A DNA stretch of 64,000 nucleotides, taken from assembly GCF_014851395.1 (NCBI RefSeq), contig NW_024041150.1, forward strand, positions 34,359,585 to 34,423,584, in the 5' to 3' direction. Every line of letters begins with the position of its first letter. Position 1 is the stretch's first letter. Shown here piece by piece: positions 25,905 through 37,777 of this stretch. A model generated the notes under the pieces. The model was given only the letters and a program-made list of their open reading frames with translations, had not been told where the DNA came from and did no database searches. This DNA is from Micropterus salmoides. Its lineage: Eukaryota; Chordata; Actinopteri; Centrarchiformes; Centrarchidae. The translations under genes were made by a program, and so were the position numbers.

Positions 25905-26400
25905 CAAGATAAATGAAAAGACCGAAACCAACGATGAACTGATCCGACTAACAAGTACTGTCTCTGTTGCCAAAGCCCGATATCGGAGCTTATTCCTCTG
26001 TGCCATACAGCTCCATTGTTCAAAACTATCCATCCCAGACTATTAAAAACACATCAGTGAGCCACACTGTTACACTGGGTGACATGTTCCTTAATTACCA
26101 TGAACACACACACTGTAGTTCATTTGTACTCTACTGCCCCAAATACTCACCAGACCACCAAATGTGAATTAATCCACGTCTGAAAATAACAAATGCACTT
26201 TTTACTCCTGTTTAATTAACATTTGCTAAAACCTACAGTGCACAGCTGTTACTGAGCCTTTAGAAGAAAAAAAAATATTATTGTGACCCATTTTTAAGAT
26301 TTAAGTCTTCTGTAGGGACCAATGGGGTTTGCGGCTGAGAGCCACAGAGAGGTTAGAGATGGACAAACACACTGCTGGTTTTGTGTTTTCAAGGGACTTG
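25905..26400. repeat. Interspersed repeat family X, copy 1
   Basis: The left part (GAAACCAACGATGAACTGATC, CTGTGCCATA, AGACTATTAAAAACACAT) and the right part (GGCTGAGAGCCACAGAGAGGTTAG, GACAAACAC) both recur in the same order and orientation at 53690-54890. The boundaries are approximate and the class is unknown. Confidence 0.5.
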
Positions 26401-27368
26401 CTGACAATCAGAAAAATACACTATAAGTCAGCCTTGCCCTCAAAGTACTCCCCCTCTCTCTCTACTAAGTGTATTATCTCTCAACCTCTCTCTCCCTGCC
26501 TCCGTAATTTTTCCTCTCAGTGTTTCCATCCCTGTCTCTCGGAAGGAAGTGAATACCCACCAAGTACAACGCCACAGGCAAGCATCATCATACCTGACCT
26601 TTCACTCCCATACACAGTGGGTGAGAGATGCAGAGCGAGAGAGGGACAGAGGGGAGAGAGGGCAGGAGAAAGAGACAAAGACACGGAGAGATATTAAACT
26701 ATAAATGGATGTGAGCGAGAATGAGGGGAGAGGCACCCAGTGACGAAGCAGTTGCTATGCCAAAAACCAGGAGCACCAAACACACGCATGCACACACATT
26801 CACACATGCAAAGACACACACACACATACACACACGCATGCACGCAAAGTAAACAAGGAGGCTCCGTTGTGACAAGTGGAAGCAGGAGTGTCAGAACGAT
26901 ATTGCAGGGGATGACCACAGCATACTAACAGCTCTGATGGCACGCCATGCACACACACACCCACACACACACACACAAAGACGATGCACACAAGCAAAGC
27001 TGACTGCCAGAGACGGGTTAGGGCGATAGCGAATGTGATCATAAGAAGAAAATGTTCCCTGCGTCAAATCTAGTTTTTCACCCTTAAAGCTCAAACTTGT
27101 GTCAAATGTGAATCTGTGTGTGTGTGCGTTATTGTGTGTGCGTGAAAGAACTGCATTTCTACATCATCCAGTCTAACATGTGAGTTATGACTTTTGACAT
27201 GAATTTGCAAACTGTTAAAATAAGGAGCAAACCTGCATGCAGAGAACAAAATGTTGAAGCTTTCCTGCTGGAATACTGAGCTTCTTGCTGTTTGAATAAC
27301 TCTCTCTTCTTAAATCGTTTATTACGTGTTTTCTTTTTCATGGCTAAAGTGGATTCAATAAGATAAAT

Positions 27369-28460
27369 TACACAACAAAATTATAAATGTAACACTTTTG
27401 TTTTTGCCCCCATTCATCATGAGCTGAACTCAAAGACTCTCTCTATGTTTACAAAAGGCCTATTTCTCTCAAATATTGTTCACAAATCTGTCAAAATCTG
27501 TGTTAGTGAGCATTTCTCCTTTGCCAAGATAATCCATCCACCTCACAGGTGTGGCATATCAAAATGCTGATTAGACAGCATGGGTATTGCACAGGTGTGC
27601 CTTAGGCTGGCCACAATAATAGGCCACTGAAAAATGTTCTATCACACAGCACAATGCCACAGATGTCGTAAGTTTTGAGGGAGCGTGCAACTGGCTTGCT
27701 GACTGCAGGAATGTCCACCAGAGCTGTTGCCCGTGAACTGAATGTTCATTTCTCAACCATAAGCTGTCTCCAAAGGTGTTTCAGAGAATTTGGCGGTACA
27801 TCCAACCAGCCTCACAACCGCAGACCATGTGTAACCACACCAGCCCAGGACCTAAACATCCAGCATCTTCACCTCCAAGATCGTCTGAGACCAGCCACCC
27901 GGACAGCTGCTGCAACAATCTGTTTGCATAACCAAAGAATTTCTGCAGAAACTGTCAAAAACCGTCTCTGGGAAGCTCATCTGCATGATCGTCGTCCTCA
28001 TCTGGGTTTCGACCTGACTGCAACTTCACACAGCCACTGAAGAGGAGGGGACCAACATTCCACAGGCCACAATCAACAACCTGATCAACTCTATGCGAAC
28101 GAGATATGTTGCACTGCGTGAGGCAAATGGTTGTCACACCAGATACTGACTGGTTTCCGGACCCCCCCCCCCCCCCCCCCAATACAGTGAAACGGCACAT
28201 TTTCGAGGGGCCTTTTATTGTGGCCAGCCTAAGGCACACCTGTGCAATACCCATGCTCTCTGATCAGCATCTTGATATGCCATCATGCTATCTCGTCAAA
28301 GGAGAAGTGCTCACTAACACAGATTTTGACAGATTTGTGAACAATATTTGAGAGAAATAGGCCTTTTGTAAACATAGAGAGAGTCTTAGATCTTTGACTT
28401 CAGCTCATGATGAATGGGGGCAAAAACAAAAGTGTTGCGTTTATAATTTTGTTCAGTGTA
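27369..28460 (+). mobile_element. Tc1-like DNA transposon, internally deleted, long inverted repeats
   Basis: The ends are TACACAACAAAATTATAAATG and the complement of TTTATAATTTTGTTCAGTGTA, each at a TA dinucleotide as expected for Tc1/mariner targets. The inverted repeats are about 250-260 bases long (27369-27627 and 28209-28460). Between them are the transposase N-terminus and its last residues; the catalytic middle is missing. The left repeat lacks about 7 bases present in the right one. The size is 1.09 kb, short of a complete element. A 19-base C run lies at 28162-28180. This is a dead copy, non-autonomous at best. Confidence 0.92.
27654..28134 (+). pseudogene. Tc1-like transposase, broken
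   Basis: The original start is probably the ATG at 27654, with a premature TAA at 27669-27671 five codons later. The frame then stays open to 28040 and encodes the paired-like helix-turn-helix DNA-binding domain (AGMSTRAVARELNVHFSTIS, RRP, then a second basic helix region with TVKNRLWEAHLH). After about residue 120 it jumps to the C-terminal end in another frame (TNIPQATINNLINSM, VALREANG, then TGA around 28148). The DDE catalytic domain is deleted. It cannot make an active transposase. Confidence 0.88.
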
Positions 28461-28769
28461 AAAAGGGATGATACTGCTTATCCAATTTCACCCGGTCATC
28501 TTAATGTATATTAACTACAGTATTAGTCATCTGTGAAATTATTGATTTAGAAGATGAAGATGTTATACAATCTAGTGATGCTTCATCTTCTGGGAAAACC
28601 CCCCACTACATTTGAAAATGTTTTGTACAAAGACATTTTCCCAGTGGTGAATCTTTTGAGGAAGGAAATTAAATTTGGTGTTTATAACCATGACCAACCC
28701 CTGAACTTTTTGATTGTAACAAAGGTCACACCTGCCTAAATCTGTGACTAAAACCTTATTTGCCCAAAC

Positions 28770-28826
28770 TTCCATCCATCCATCCATCCATCCATCGTCA
28801 ACCGCTTATCCTGCGTACAGGGTTGC
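28770..28826. repeat. CCATCC repeat with CGTCAACCGCTTATCCTGCGTACAGGG, short fragment
   Basis: A (CCAT)n tract joined to CGTCAACCGCTTATCCTGCG, identical in layout to 54534-54680, but ending soon after the ACAGGG. Confidence 0.7.
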
Positions 28827-30761
28827 AAAAAAAGTATAGCTTAGTTTTGTACGTATGTAGGTTTTGACCTAATGATGACGCTACGTGGAAAGTGGCAAAG
28901 TTAGTACATTTCATATTGTGGGTGACATGAATGTCTATTTATAACTCTTCTGAGAAAACTTCAAACCTTATTACAAAAACTGTCCAAAGACAAAAGGCCC
29001 ATACAAGCTAAAATATAGGGACCATTTATAGCATTTAGTGCTAGGTTTAGGTTATTTCATAGCAGAGATATCGCCAAAATCAAAGTTACAACTCACCTGT
29101 GTTTTTCACAACTAATTCTAGAGCTATGAAGCAGTGATTGCAGGTCAAGTCACATTATACTGACTTCAAAAGAGACCGAAATTCACAGTTATTTTGCATT
29201 TCCCTTCAGTCTAATTTCCCATGACTCTCACTTTTACAACTGTCAGAGGAAAACTCCCTGGAGAACGTGTGAATCCGCTGTTTTGCTTTGAGGCTTAAAG
29301 TGTGTGGAACAAAGTCAATAATATTTTTCTATTACTACAATAAACCAATGATGGCAAATCATTAAGATTCAGTTTTAACCATACACGTTTCAAAATACCG
29401 CCTGCAGTAGTTGTTTGCACATTATTTTCAAGTCAGACATTCAGAGACATCTAACAGCTGCTGAGCGCGGATTCATTTCCAATTTTATCTCATTTTGGAG
29501 GTTGATCTAAATCTAAAATTTAATACTAGATTATGTGTCAGTGAACTTTCATATTGAGGCCATAAATTCTGATTAAAACAAGTAATGCTTGAAGCTTTTT
29601 ATATACAGTCTATGGGCATGAAGGCACCAGGCTATGGCCAACACACATCCAAGAAGTGCCTCACCTTCCCCCCTGATAGCACGCTGTACTTAACCACAAT
29701 CCAACCCTTCTTCAGTTTCACTCCTGCTCCCTCACTGATCATGTGACTGTTTTAAACAAGGCTAACAACAATTTTTTTGTTGTTTTTGTAATTAGTCGCT
29801 TAAAAGTTTTGCTTACAAAAATTCAGACCGCAAGGTGACATCTTTAAAGGGTTTGTTTTGTCTGACCAACAGTCCAAAACCCCAAATATATTTAATTTAC
29901 AATAATATAAAACAGAGAAATGCAGCAGATTCCCCCCCCACACACACCAGGGCAAGTGTGGCATTTCTGCTTGATAAAAGACTTAAATACCTACATCCAA
30001 ATATTATTGGTTAAATTTCTGAAGATAAATTAATCAACTAATCAATTGAGCACTGCTGTGAACTATCGTCACTAAGACAGCTTGAGCATATAAGCATCTT
30101 GCTCTTTGATTAGATAATCACCACTGCTTCAAAGGCTAGATGCCAGTCGCCTGTGTTTACATGTATCCATTTAAAGACAGCAAAGTCTTTCACTACTTTG
30201 ATGGCTCAGGATCTGTCAGGTCCAGGCGATGAAACATTCATGAATTCCCTGAGATACTGTGGCTGTGCCACTCCAAAGACTTCTAAGGCAAGAACTTGGG
30301 AAAATATTCTGCTGTCTATACAGATTCTGTCCCGAATTTTCATGCAGCACTACCTCAATAACTCTGTTACCGTGAAACCGCCCTGGAGGCTTAGTTGGCT
30401 AAAATGCATATAATACCACTGCAATGAGTCTGTTGCATATCATCACCTTTCCTGTCGCTCCTCTACAGCGTTCTTTAAAAAAAGGACGAAACACAAAAAA
30501 TTAGCGTTCAAAAATATCTCAAAAAGGTCCTTTTACACCAGCAACTTCTCAATGTGCCTTTTATCACAAAGAACACAGAGGTTCAATGTTGATGTGAACT
30601 TTTCATACAACCATGTAATTCATTAGGGAAGAGAATAAATGTATGCTTATATCTAAATTAGAGACACTATGTGCAGTAATTACCCTATGAAAACCACCCT
30701 CAATAGAGGACCCAATCAGTCCAAATGTGACCCCCAACTTGTCCTCAGAGTTTTATCTCAC

Positions 30762-31011
30762 CTGTTACGTCCAGTGGCAGGAAGTGACCTGGTATGCGTC
30801 TCCCGAGGTGCCAGCGTGGTTTCTCCGCGACAGGTGGGCCGATGGTAGCAGAAGTGGCAGTGCTGCTGCTGCTATTGTTACTACTCCAACCCAGCGGGGG
30901 TCGATCTGAGCCGCAGGTCGACGGGGACGGCGAGGGAGACGGGTCGGTCACGGACCTCAGTCCAAACACCGAGGAGGTGGTTTCATCCTCGTAGAGCTGT
31001 TTGGACGCCGG
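30762..31011 (-). CDS. nhsl2: NHS-like protein 2, coding exon E4
   Basis: The exon has 250 bases, starting in phase 0 and leaving one base (the G of a Gly codon). It opens with PASKQLYEDETTSSVFGL, matching the NHSL2 pattern P-x-x-x-QL-EDETT, and closes with EKPRWHLGRRIPGHFLPLDVTG, which corresponds to the EEKRW...VPINISG region I recall from mammals. The middle is Ser/Pro and Ser/Asn rich and poorly conserved. The acceptor is ttcctctag and the donor gtgaga. It lies between a 12.1 kb intron downstream and a 5.1 kb intron upstream. Together with E3 it restores the continuous family motif RPDFIFLPASKQL, which confirms the splice. Confidence 0.88.
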
Positions 31012-33624
31012 CTAGAGGAAGAAGAAAGGCAGCGTTAAGACGTGGAGAGCAGTCAGATCCGGTTGCTTCAGAGAGACTAAAATGCGTGTGTATCTGTCCT
31101 GATGTTTCCTTTAGCAAGACAAGTTCAAGCTGTAAATCCAGATGTAGCAATAAATACAAACCAGCCTTTTTTTAAAGCAGCCTTATACGTACCTACATTA
31201 ATTGATTCATTTTTGCCTCTTGGGAACAGTGAAACAAGCTGTAAACACAATACTAACATAATCACATTATAAACAGGATATAGTGAAGCAAACAGTCTGT
31301 TTACACATCCAGCACATAGAGAGAAACATAAGCATCAATATGGAAATGTGCTTCCACAATATTCACTCTCCTTTTTATTTCTGTTATGCATAAATGCTCC
31401 AATATGTTCACCAGCAAGTTGCTAACTTTGTCTGTTTGCTACTTGCCGCTGAGCAGGTTGAAACGAGGTTGATGAGCCTGATAGGTTTTCAGGCCTGCAA
31501 CCTTGGTGAAAACAATGAGCTGAAAGAGGCTAAAACACTCTGTGGAGCTGGGTGGGTTTGTCACTACAAGCAACCCCTTTCACATTACATGTAGTACATT
31601 ATAGAATATTATATAGTGCAGCTTAAAAAAAAAGACCTTTAATATGTGAGTTAGTGTTAGCTTTACTGATTTCCAATGCAGAAAAACACACTGTTCCTCT
31701 ATGTAGGCTATTCACACACTGACAGTTGAATTAGATGAATGAGATTAAGTGTTATCTCTGGTCATGGCTTTGGGAAGAAAGAAATTCTTTGTGAATGGTT
31801 TCTTAAATTTAGTTTTAAATCCTTTAAGAAACACAAATTCACAATTCTTTCTGGTCAGTTTTCTTGCTCTTAAACTGTATTGTACAACTGTTTTTTCTTG
31901 TAGTGACAACCACCTTTCTTCTCATAAATTTCAGCCATCTCAATGCAGCATGTCCCCCTCCCGTCAGTAATATATGGGCTCAGATTCTATTATCTCTGCT
32001 TTTGTTCCATCTTGTACCATACTTTCAAGTTCTTTGAGAGTTCTTGTTTCCGTTTCGAAAATTGGGTTTTCTTTTTTTAAATTGCTGTTATTGGCTCAAG
32101 CACACACAAAACTCTAAATTCAATTACAGCAAAAATCAATACAACGGAAAACTTGGAGAAGGCAAGACTGGCATCTACTTTCCCCCGAAATAAATTGTTT
32201 TGTCCTCTTTAAGCTGCTTCAATGCCAGTGAGAGGAAAGAATGGTGAAGTAGATAAGAAGTGAGAAGTGGAAGAAACAGAGACTATGAGAGTAAGTGTTG
32301 TAAAAACACACTTTTCAATTTTCCACCTGTCTCATAGTTAGAAGAGAGAATTATAGTAAAAGACAGAGAACAGGAAAGAGAAATGTGAGTTACAATACTC
32401 GAAGGTGATGGTTTACATTTGTATAGGAAAGCAGAAAACATAGCAAAGAAGCAGAAGAAGTGGATAAAAAAGGCAGAAATATGGGAAATTTCTTTTTAGA
32501 TCGTATTAGCCAGGAGGGACAAAGGCTGACAACTAGCAGATACATTTCTGGTTGAATCCCTTGTGCCAACGGGAAGATATAATCCCAGCTGGGAGGCAAC
32601 TGGCATCTGTCAGCTGCCTGGTCTTAAAACCCTCGCTGCTCAAAGAGCCCTTGAGCAAGTCACTGAAACCCAAACTGACTCAGGGGCTGCTGCAATGCAG
32701 GAAACACTCCTGTTTATCCTCTCTGATGATGAAATACATGTGTATGTGAGAAACACGTGTATGTTGCTGTAGAAATTCAAATTCAAGTTGTCTCATGGGA
32801 ATCTACCAAATTCCAATTGAAATTAGCCCAAACAGAGAGAAAGGCGTTAACTTAACAGAGCTGTATAACAGCTTGCTGAAGGAACGGTGCGTCGATATGC
32901 AGCGGATGTGCAGCCATCATGCAGTAAAAGTCACAGTAGGAGTCCATCGGGCTGCCATAACGACACAGTTCTGGGAAATAGCCTGAGAACGATTAGCAGC
33001 AAAGGCAGAGAAGGAAATAGTGAAAACAGAGAGGAAATAGCTGCAGAAAGTCTCCTTTAGGTTGATTCTTAGTAGATACCTTATAACAACAACAAAACAA
33101 TTAAAGCCCTAAAAACTTTTTTTTTACCACCTGTATTAGATTCCATAATCAGTCAGTAACCACTCCACTGTGCTTCAATGAGGATGAGCTGACTGCAAAC
33201 AGCACTGATGTCACATGCTATTTTAATTTCTGATCAAGTATTAGTGATATTGCCATCTGGAAGACACTAAATGATTTGGCATTTGTTTATGGAACCCTGT
33301 CGAGAGTGTGAAAAGGATGATGACTAACTCTGACAAATCTAAAAGAGCGGGTGGCATACATTGTACAATAGTTTTTGGATACATCAGCTTTAGCCTTTTA
33401 TATAAAAAGGCATGATGACAAAAGCAATGAGGCATTTTGTCACAACACACATTTTAGCTGAAACAGTGTTAGTGACAATGAAATAGTAATTTGTTGGCTG
33501 CTGGGAGAAGAACAATGTAACTGATTAAATACTGAAACTACAGTACTCTCTCAATAAAGGAGACGCTGGAATCAAACATGACAGACAGATTTTACATGTA
33601 TTGAAACTTGGGGCAGCACATGTG

Positions 33625-33790
33625 ACAGAAGCCAGCGAGGCTGTGCAGTGAGTAAACCTATCTCCCCGACACCTTAAGAGGCCAACCCTAGTGCCCATGG
33701 GTTTTAGCCTCCTCATCAGCGTGTCCGCCTCTCGTACCCGAGGTCGACTTGGGGCTGTGCAGTAAGTTCTCGGGAGCAACCGGTTCCACA
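33625..33790. repeat. Possible tRNA-like/SINE fragment
   Basis: GC-richer than its surroundings, with CATCAGCGTGTCCGCCTCTC and GTACCCGAGGTCGACTTGG, which look like a degraded tRNA-type promoter region, and with two GGCTGTGCAGT(G/A)AG copies near its ends. A weak call. Confidence 0.3.
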
Positions 33791-33858
33791 TACCTACACA
33801 CTTTCAATAGCTACTTTGTTTGCAAAAACTTGTTTACAGTGCAGCCAAACAATGTCAA

Positions 33859-34577
33859 CAGATGGTGGTAGAAGTATTTAGATCCTTTACTTAGATAAAA
33901 ATGCTAATACCACACTATGAAAATACTCCACTAGTAAGTAAAAATCCTGGTTTTAAAGTGGTATTATCAGCAGAATTTACTCAAGTATCAAAAGTACTTG
34001 TTCTGCAGTAAAATGTTCCCAGTCAGTGTTTCTGTGTTAATATTCCTGCTGCATTAATGTGTATGTTGCATTTTACTGCTACAGATGTTTAAGGTTGTGT
34101 TAGTTTTATCTACATTATACCCTGTTGGGTAGTTTAATCAACAGCAATGCATCATTTCCTATAAGGTCATCATATGATTGCAGCGTCGCAGTCCTGCAAG
34201 AACCACGTATCTCTAAAAAGTCAACTTTTCATGAGCTCAGAGAAACAGACCCATATCCAGCTTTGTGATGATGTATTTTCCTGCTGATGCAAAGAGTGTT
34301 TTACAAAAGGTAATTTAGCTTAAGAAGTCAGAGAATTTTCTCTGTCCATAATGAACCCATTCATGTTCTGGACAGGAAAAAAATGAAAGATTGCAATCTG
34401 AAAAGTAACCAGTAAGTACAGCTGTCAGACCAATGTAGTGGAGTAAAGAAGTTCAATATTTGCCTCTGAGATGTCGTGGAGTTGAAGCATAAAGTTGTAT
34501 AAAATGGAAATACTCATACTTGACTTTGTACTTCAGTACAGCACTTGAGTAAATGTACTTTTTGTTAGATTCCGGTG
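33859..34577. mobile_element. hAT-like MITE (GTGGTAGAAGTATTTAGATCC type), reverse orientation
   Basis: Starts CAGATGGTGGTAGAAGTATT and TAGATCCTTTACTTAG, and ends CTTGAGTAAATGTACTTTTTG with a degraded right end. Inside it carries repeated AGTAC and CTCAAGTA motifs. It is the reverse orientation of the copy at 42940-43386: both show TGGTGG at the end and the string GAAGTATTTAGATCC / GGATACTTC. The superfamily is inferred from memory of a common teleost non-autonomous element. Confidence 0.65.
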
Positions 34578-36063
34578 TCTTCTGCATTACATGACATCTC
34601 CACCTTTATCCTCCGCATGGCGTACAAGTATGCGTACGTTTCCTGTGAATCCATTGTGTGTCGGTACATAACTTGAATCGTGCACAGGAAAGGAGGACTC
34701 CAGCAGTAACAATGCAAATTTCCACTGTACATAGAAAAGTATTTACTGATTGCAAAAAACATTAAATGGCAATTGAGTAAAATTGTAGCCATAAATATTG
34801 AAATTAAATACAACTTGCACTCACAAGGTTACTAGTGTGAAGGAATTTAGGGGACGTTTGACACAGGTATCCCCAGGTTATGTTAGCGTCACTTGCAGAG
34901 CTAAAGTAAGCCAAAGGTGACAGCCAGGGACTCTCCAAACAGTAGAACAGACTCTGGCTGTTGTCGAAACTGGTAAAAGTGCTGTTTCAGATGGTGTCTA
35001 ACAGAGCAGCGAGTCATCGAGTGATGGCAGACAAACAAGCCGAAATTCATCTACAAATAAATGTTGTAAAAAGTTTTTAGTGGTTTTTATCGCTTCGATT
35101 TTTGAAAAGTTAGCAAGAACTAAACACTGAACTATGATATTAGCCTGTGACTGTTTAGTATAATTTTTGAGGCTTCTGCTATCAATTTGCCTTTTCAATA
35201 GCTAGCTAACTGACGCTAGGGCTAGTGACTGACAGCCAGAAGAGACGCAGGACGGGGTGCTGATGTCACACGTTGATGTAAATGCTGCCCTAAAAGGCTG
35301 ATTGAAATTGTCTGAAAATGTTCATAGAGATGCCTTCACTCGAAAGTAATGCCTTCTGAGGCACCTGCAGCAAGGCAGTGAGGCCCCAGACAGGAAGTAT
35401 TCTTCAGATTTGGTGTTGATATTGCACGTGTTCACACGTACGCTGGAACTATATCTCCTCAGCTGAGTCTCAATAAACAAATTCACCAGAGATTTACCAA
35501 ATTAAATGGAGAAATACAGCATAAATGAAGAGAAGGAGACACATTCATACTCGCTACAACAATGCCGCTGTGAAAGACTAAAATACTTCAGGGGTGTGCA
35601 GCGAGTTGGGTAACATACAGTAAATGTCTGATGTTGGGTTCACGAAGCTAAGAAGAAAAAGAAAGTTTAGAAAGAAACTGTAGTGCAGAAATACAGAGTG
35701 GAGGAGAGAGAAAATAAGGGCAGAAAGAGTGGGACGAAGTGAGTTAGCGTGAGTTTAGTGGGAATTTGAAGGCTGCTTTCTTGCTGTTCAGGGAGAAAAG
35801 CGAAAAAGATAAGTGAGGTGGACAGGATTTGGTTTGTGTGTGTGTGTGTATGTGTGTGTAAAAAGGTAGCTGTGATGGTTTCAACACAACAGGAGGCAGA
35901 CAAGTGTGTGTTTTTGACTGTGGAGAAGGTCATACCAGATAAAATAAAAAAGGTGGAAATTATTTTGTGGGTGTGCTTACTTATAAAAGACGTGTGGCTT
36001 CAAAATAAGCGTAAATGAAACTTGAAGTGTGTTCGCAGACAGATGATATTTGGTGTGAGTGAG

Positions 36064-36065
<2 letters not shown>

Positions 36066-36094
<29 letters not shown>
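36066..36094. repeat. TG microsatellite at the E3 splice donor
   Basis: 29 bases of TG on the + strand, read as AC in the nhsl2 transcript. It begins at intron position +5, directly after the donor GTAA. Confidence 0.95.
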
Positions 36095-36096
<2 letters not shown>

Positions 36097-36098
36097 AC

Positions 36099-36241
36099 CA
36101 GGAAGATGAAGTCAGGTCTCTTGTTGTTGAGGGAGATGGGCGATCGGCTAAACGAGGTGGACGTGTCGTCAGAGCTCTGCGAGGATGGATGCCGGAAAGT
36201 CTGACCGGTCAGCTTGGTGTCATACAGCTGCTCCTCAAAGT
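36099..36241 (-). CDS. nhsl2: NHS-like protein 2, coding exon E3
   Basis: The exon has 143 bases: two bases completing an Asp codon with E2, then 47 codons, ending in phase 0. It encodes DFEEQLYDTKLTGQTFRHP, a Ser/Thr-rich stretch, and NNKRPDFIFL. The pairs TGQTFR and RPDFIFLP are hallmarks of this exon across NHS, NHSL1 and NHSL2. The acceptor is tgtgtgcag and the donor gtaaac. Because 143 is not a multiple of three, skipping this exon would shift the frame. Both splice sites are embedded in dinucleotide repeats: in transcript sense a UG run ends 14 bases before the exon and an AC run starts at intron position +5. The assignment is secure; whether the exon is constitutive cannot be seen. Confidence 0.9.
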
Positions 36242-36255
36242 CTGCACACATACAG

Positions 36256-36272
36256 ACACACACACACACACA
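36256..36272. repeat. CA microsatellite at the E3 splice acceptor
   Basis: 17 bases of AC on the + strand, read as UG in the transcript. It takes the place of a normal pyrimidine tract, ending 14 bases before the exon. Confidence 0.95.
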
Positions 36273-37777
36273 AAACATCCAACAACACAAGCATACAAAC
36301 CGACTAGTTAGCGTCAACTTTCTGCAGCACACAAATGCACACAAGAATAAAAGTGCACTGACACACGCACAGAAACTCACAACCCAAACTCACACACCAG
36401 ATATCCTATTTGCATGGCCGAGAGCAGAGATCTAGTACGACTGCCGCCTTGCATCACCCTGCAGTTTCCCTACTGTGTCTCCAAGTGCAGCAACTTCTGC
36501 AGAGGAACCTTAAAGGACTCCCTAAGTTTTTTAATCCTCTCATGAGTAGCAGGGCTTTCTCTCCTTTCGTTCATTCCTTCTCTTCGACTCTCTCTCTATT
36601 TTTCTTTCTTTCACGTCCTTCTTTCTCTCCTCATCTTGGACTTTTTCTCTAATGCTTCTTCTCGATATCTGACTGTTTCTCCTTCTCTGGCAGCTTAGAC
36701 GACTCTGCCTCAGGCCATTGTAAACAGATTCCTAACCCCCACCCCGCCTCCTTTTTTCTCCCGCTACAGCACACACACTCCCCCACACAAAACCTCAGCC
36801 AATCCTTTACCCCAAAACACACTCCCCACTCATCCCTAAAGCCCTCTATCACACACACACACACACACACACACTCCCAGCTCCATCCCGCTGACAGCTT
36901 TAGTAGAGGAGCAGCGTCAGTGAGGTAAAGAGTTTTAGGTTGAACTTGCTTCCCAGGACAATATGGATTCCTTCCATGTGGAGTATGGTTGCTTAGTGAC
37001 ACCAAGGGTTAGTGTCAAATTGCTTTATGGCACAAAACAAGAGAAAGGTGCTGTAAAAGACAGAATGTGTGGTCTTTTGCCACAAAAAGTGAAGACTTCT
37101 GTTGTGACGGAAAAGTGACAATTTAATTTTAATAATCTAAGGGAATTGATTAACTAATGGGAGGAGTTTACTACTTGTAGGAAACAGTTAATTCATTCAA
37201 AGGAGCTTTTTCCACTTCAACATACCAAGTAGATCTGAAATTAGGGGTTGCCTTAACGGAATTATTTTGATAATTGTTATTGCCGCAGTCTGCAGTTGAA
37301 CATACAGTGCAGAACCCTTCCCAGTCTCTCTCTGCAGCTCGTATCACTCCGGTTCGCCACACCCACCAAACCCACAAGAAGGAGCCTGTGAACCCGCAAA
37401 GGGCTCGCTCTCCGTGGGCAGAGTGTCACCAGGACCCTCTCGCTGCGACGCTTCAGAGGCAGCGCCGAAAACATCTAACAGAGGAGCAAGTACACCACTG
37501 TCCACAAGTTATTTCCCACTGTTTGTCATCATACCTTTTTTCCACTTGTAGTTACGAGCACCATGGCATTTACCATACTGACCCGAAGCTCCGTGTAGAG
37601 CCGGGATGTGTTCTGTTCACCCAATACGCTGTTGTTGGCAAAGGAGGGATGGGCAGTTCTTTCATTAGTGGTGGTTGTTTCTCAGCCACTGTGTTTGCAA
37701 AACTGAAGATATTGAGCTTGACTGAGTTTTTTTTCACATCCACAAGGTCATGTTTGAACAGAAATAACAAGTAAATT

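Larger units (their letters stand above)
18646..30761 (-). other. nhsl2 intron E4-E5 (12.1 kb)
   Basis: A large intron that contains the non-LTR fragments at 20667-20890 and 21138-21535, a pyrimidine-rich block at about 25540-25730, a repeat at 25905-26400, CA-rich stretches around 26780-26980, the Tc1-like element at 27369-28460 and a CCATCC repeat at about 28770-28826. The remainder shows nothing I can support. Confidence 0.8.
31012..36098 (-). other. nhsl2 intron E3-E4 (5.1 kb)
   Basis: Contains the hAT-like repeat at 33859-34577, a possible tRNA-like repeat at 33625-33790, and TG runs at about 35832-35860 and 36066-36094 (the latter next to the E3 donor). No exon is recognised. Confidence 0.8.

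Noticed and set aside
25341..25916. 191-residue open frame on the + strand
   Set aside because: Runs through a pyrimidine-rich stretch giving Ser/Leu/Phe-rich low complexity; no start context, splice logic or family similarity.
33241..33791. Short minus-strand frames around a GC-richer spot
   Set aside because: Overlap a possible tRNA-like repeat; no domain; not conserved-looking.
37274..37774. 166-residue open frame on the + strand just left of a DNA-transposon-like repeat
   Set aside because: No recognisable motif, unusual composition, and antisense to the host intron. Kept only as a possible unidentified exon, not supported.
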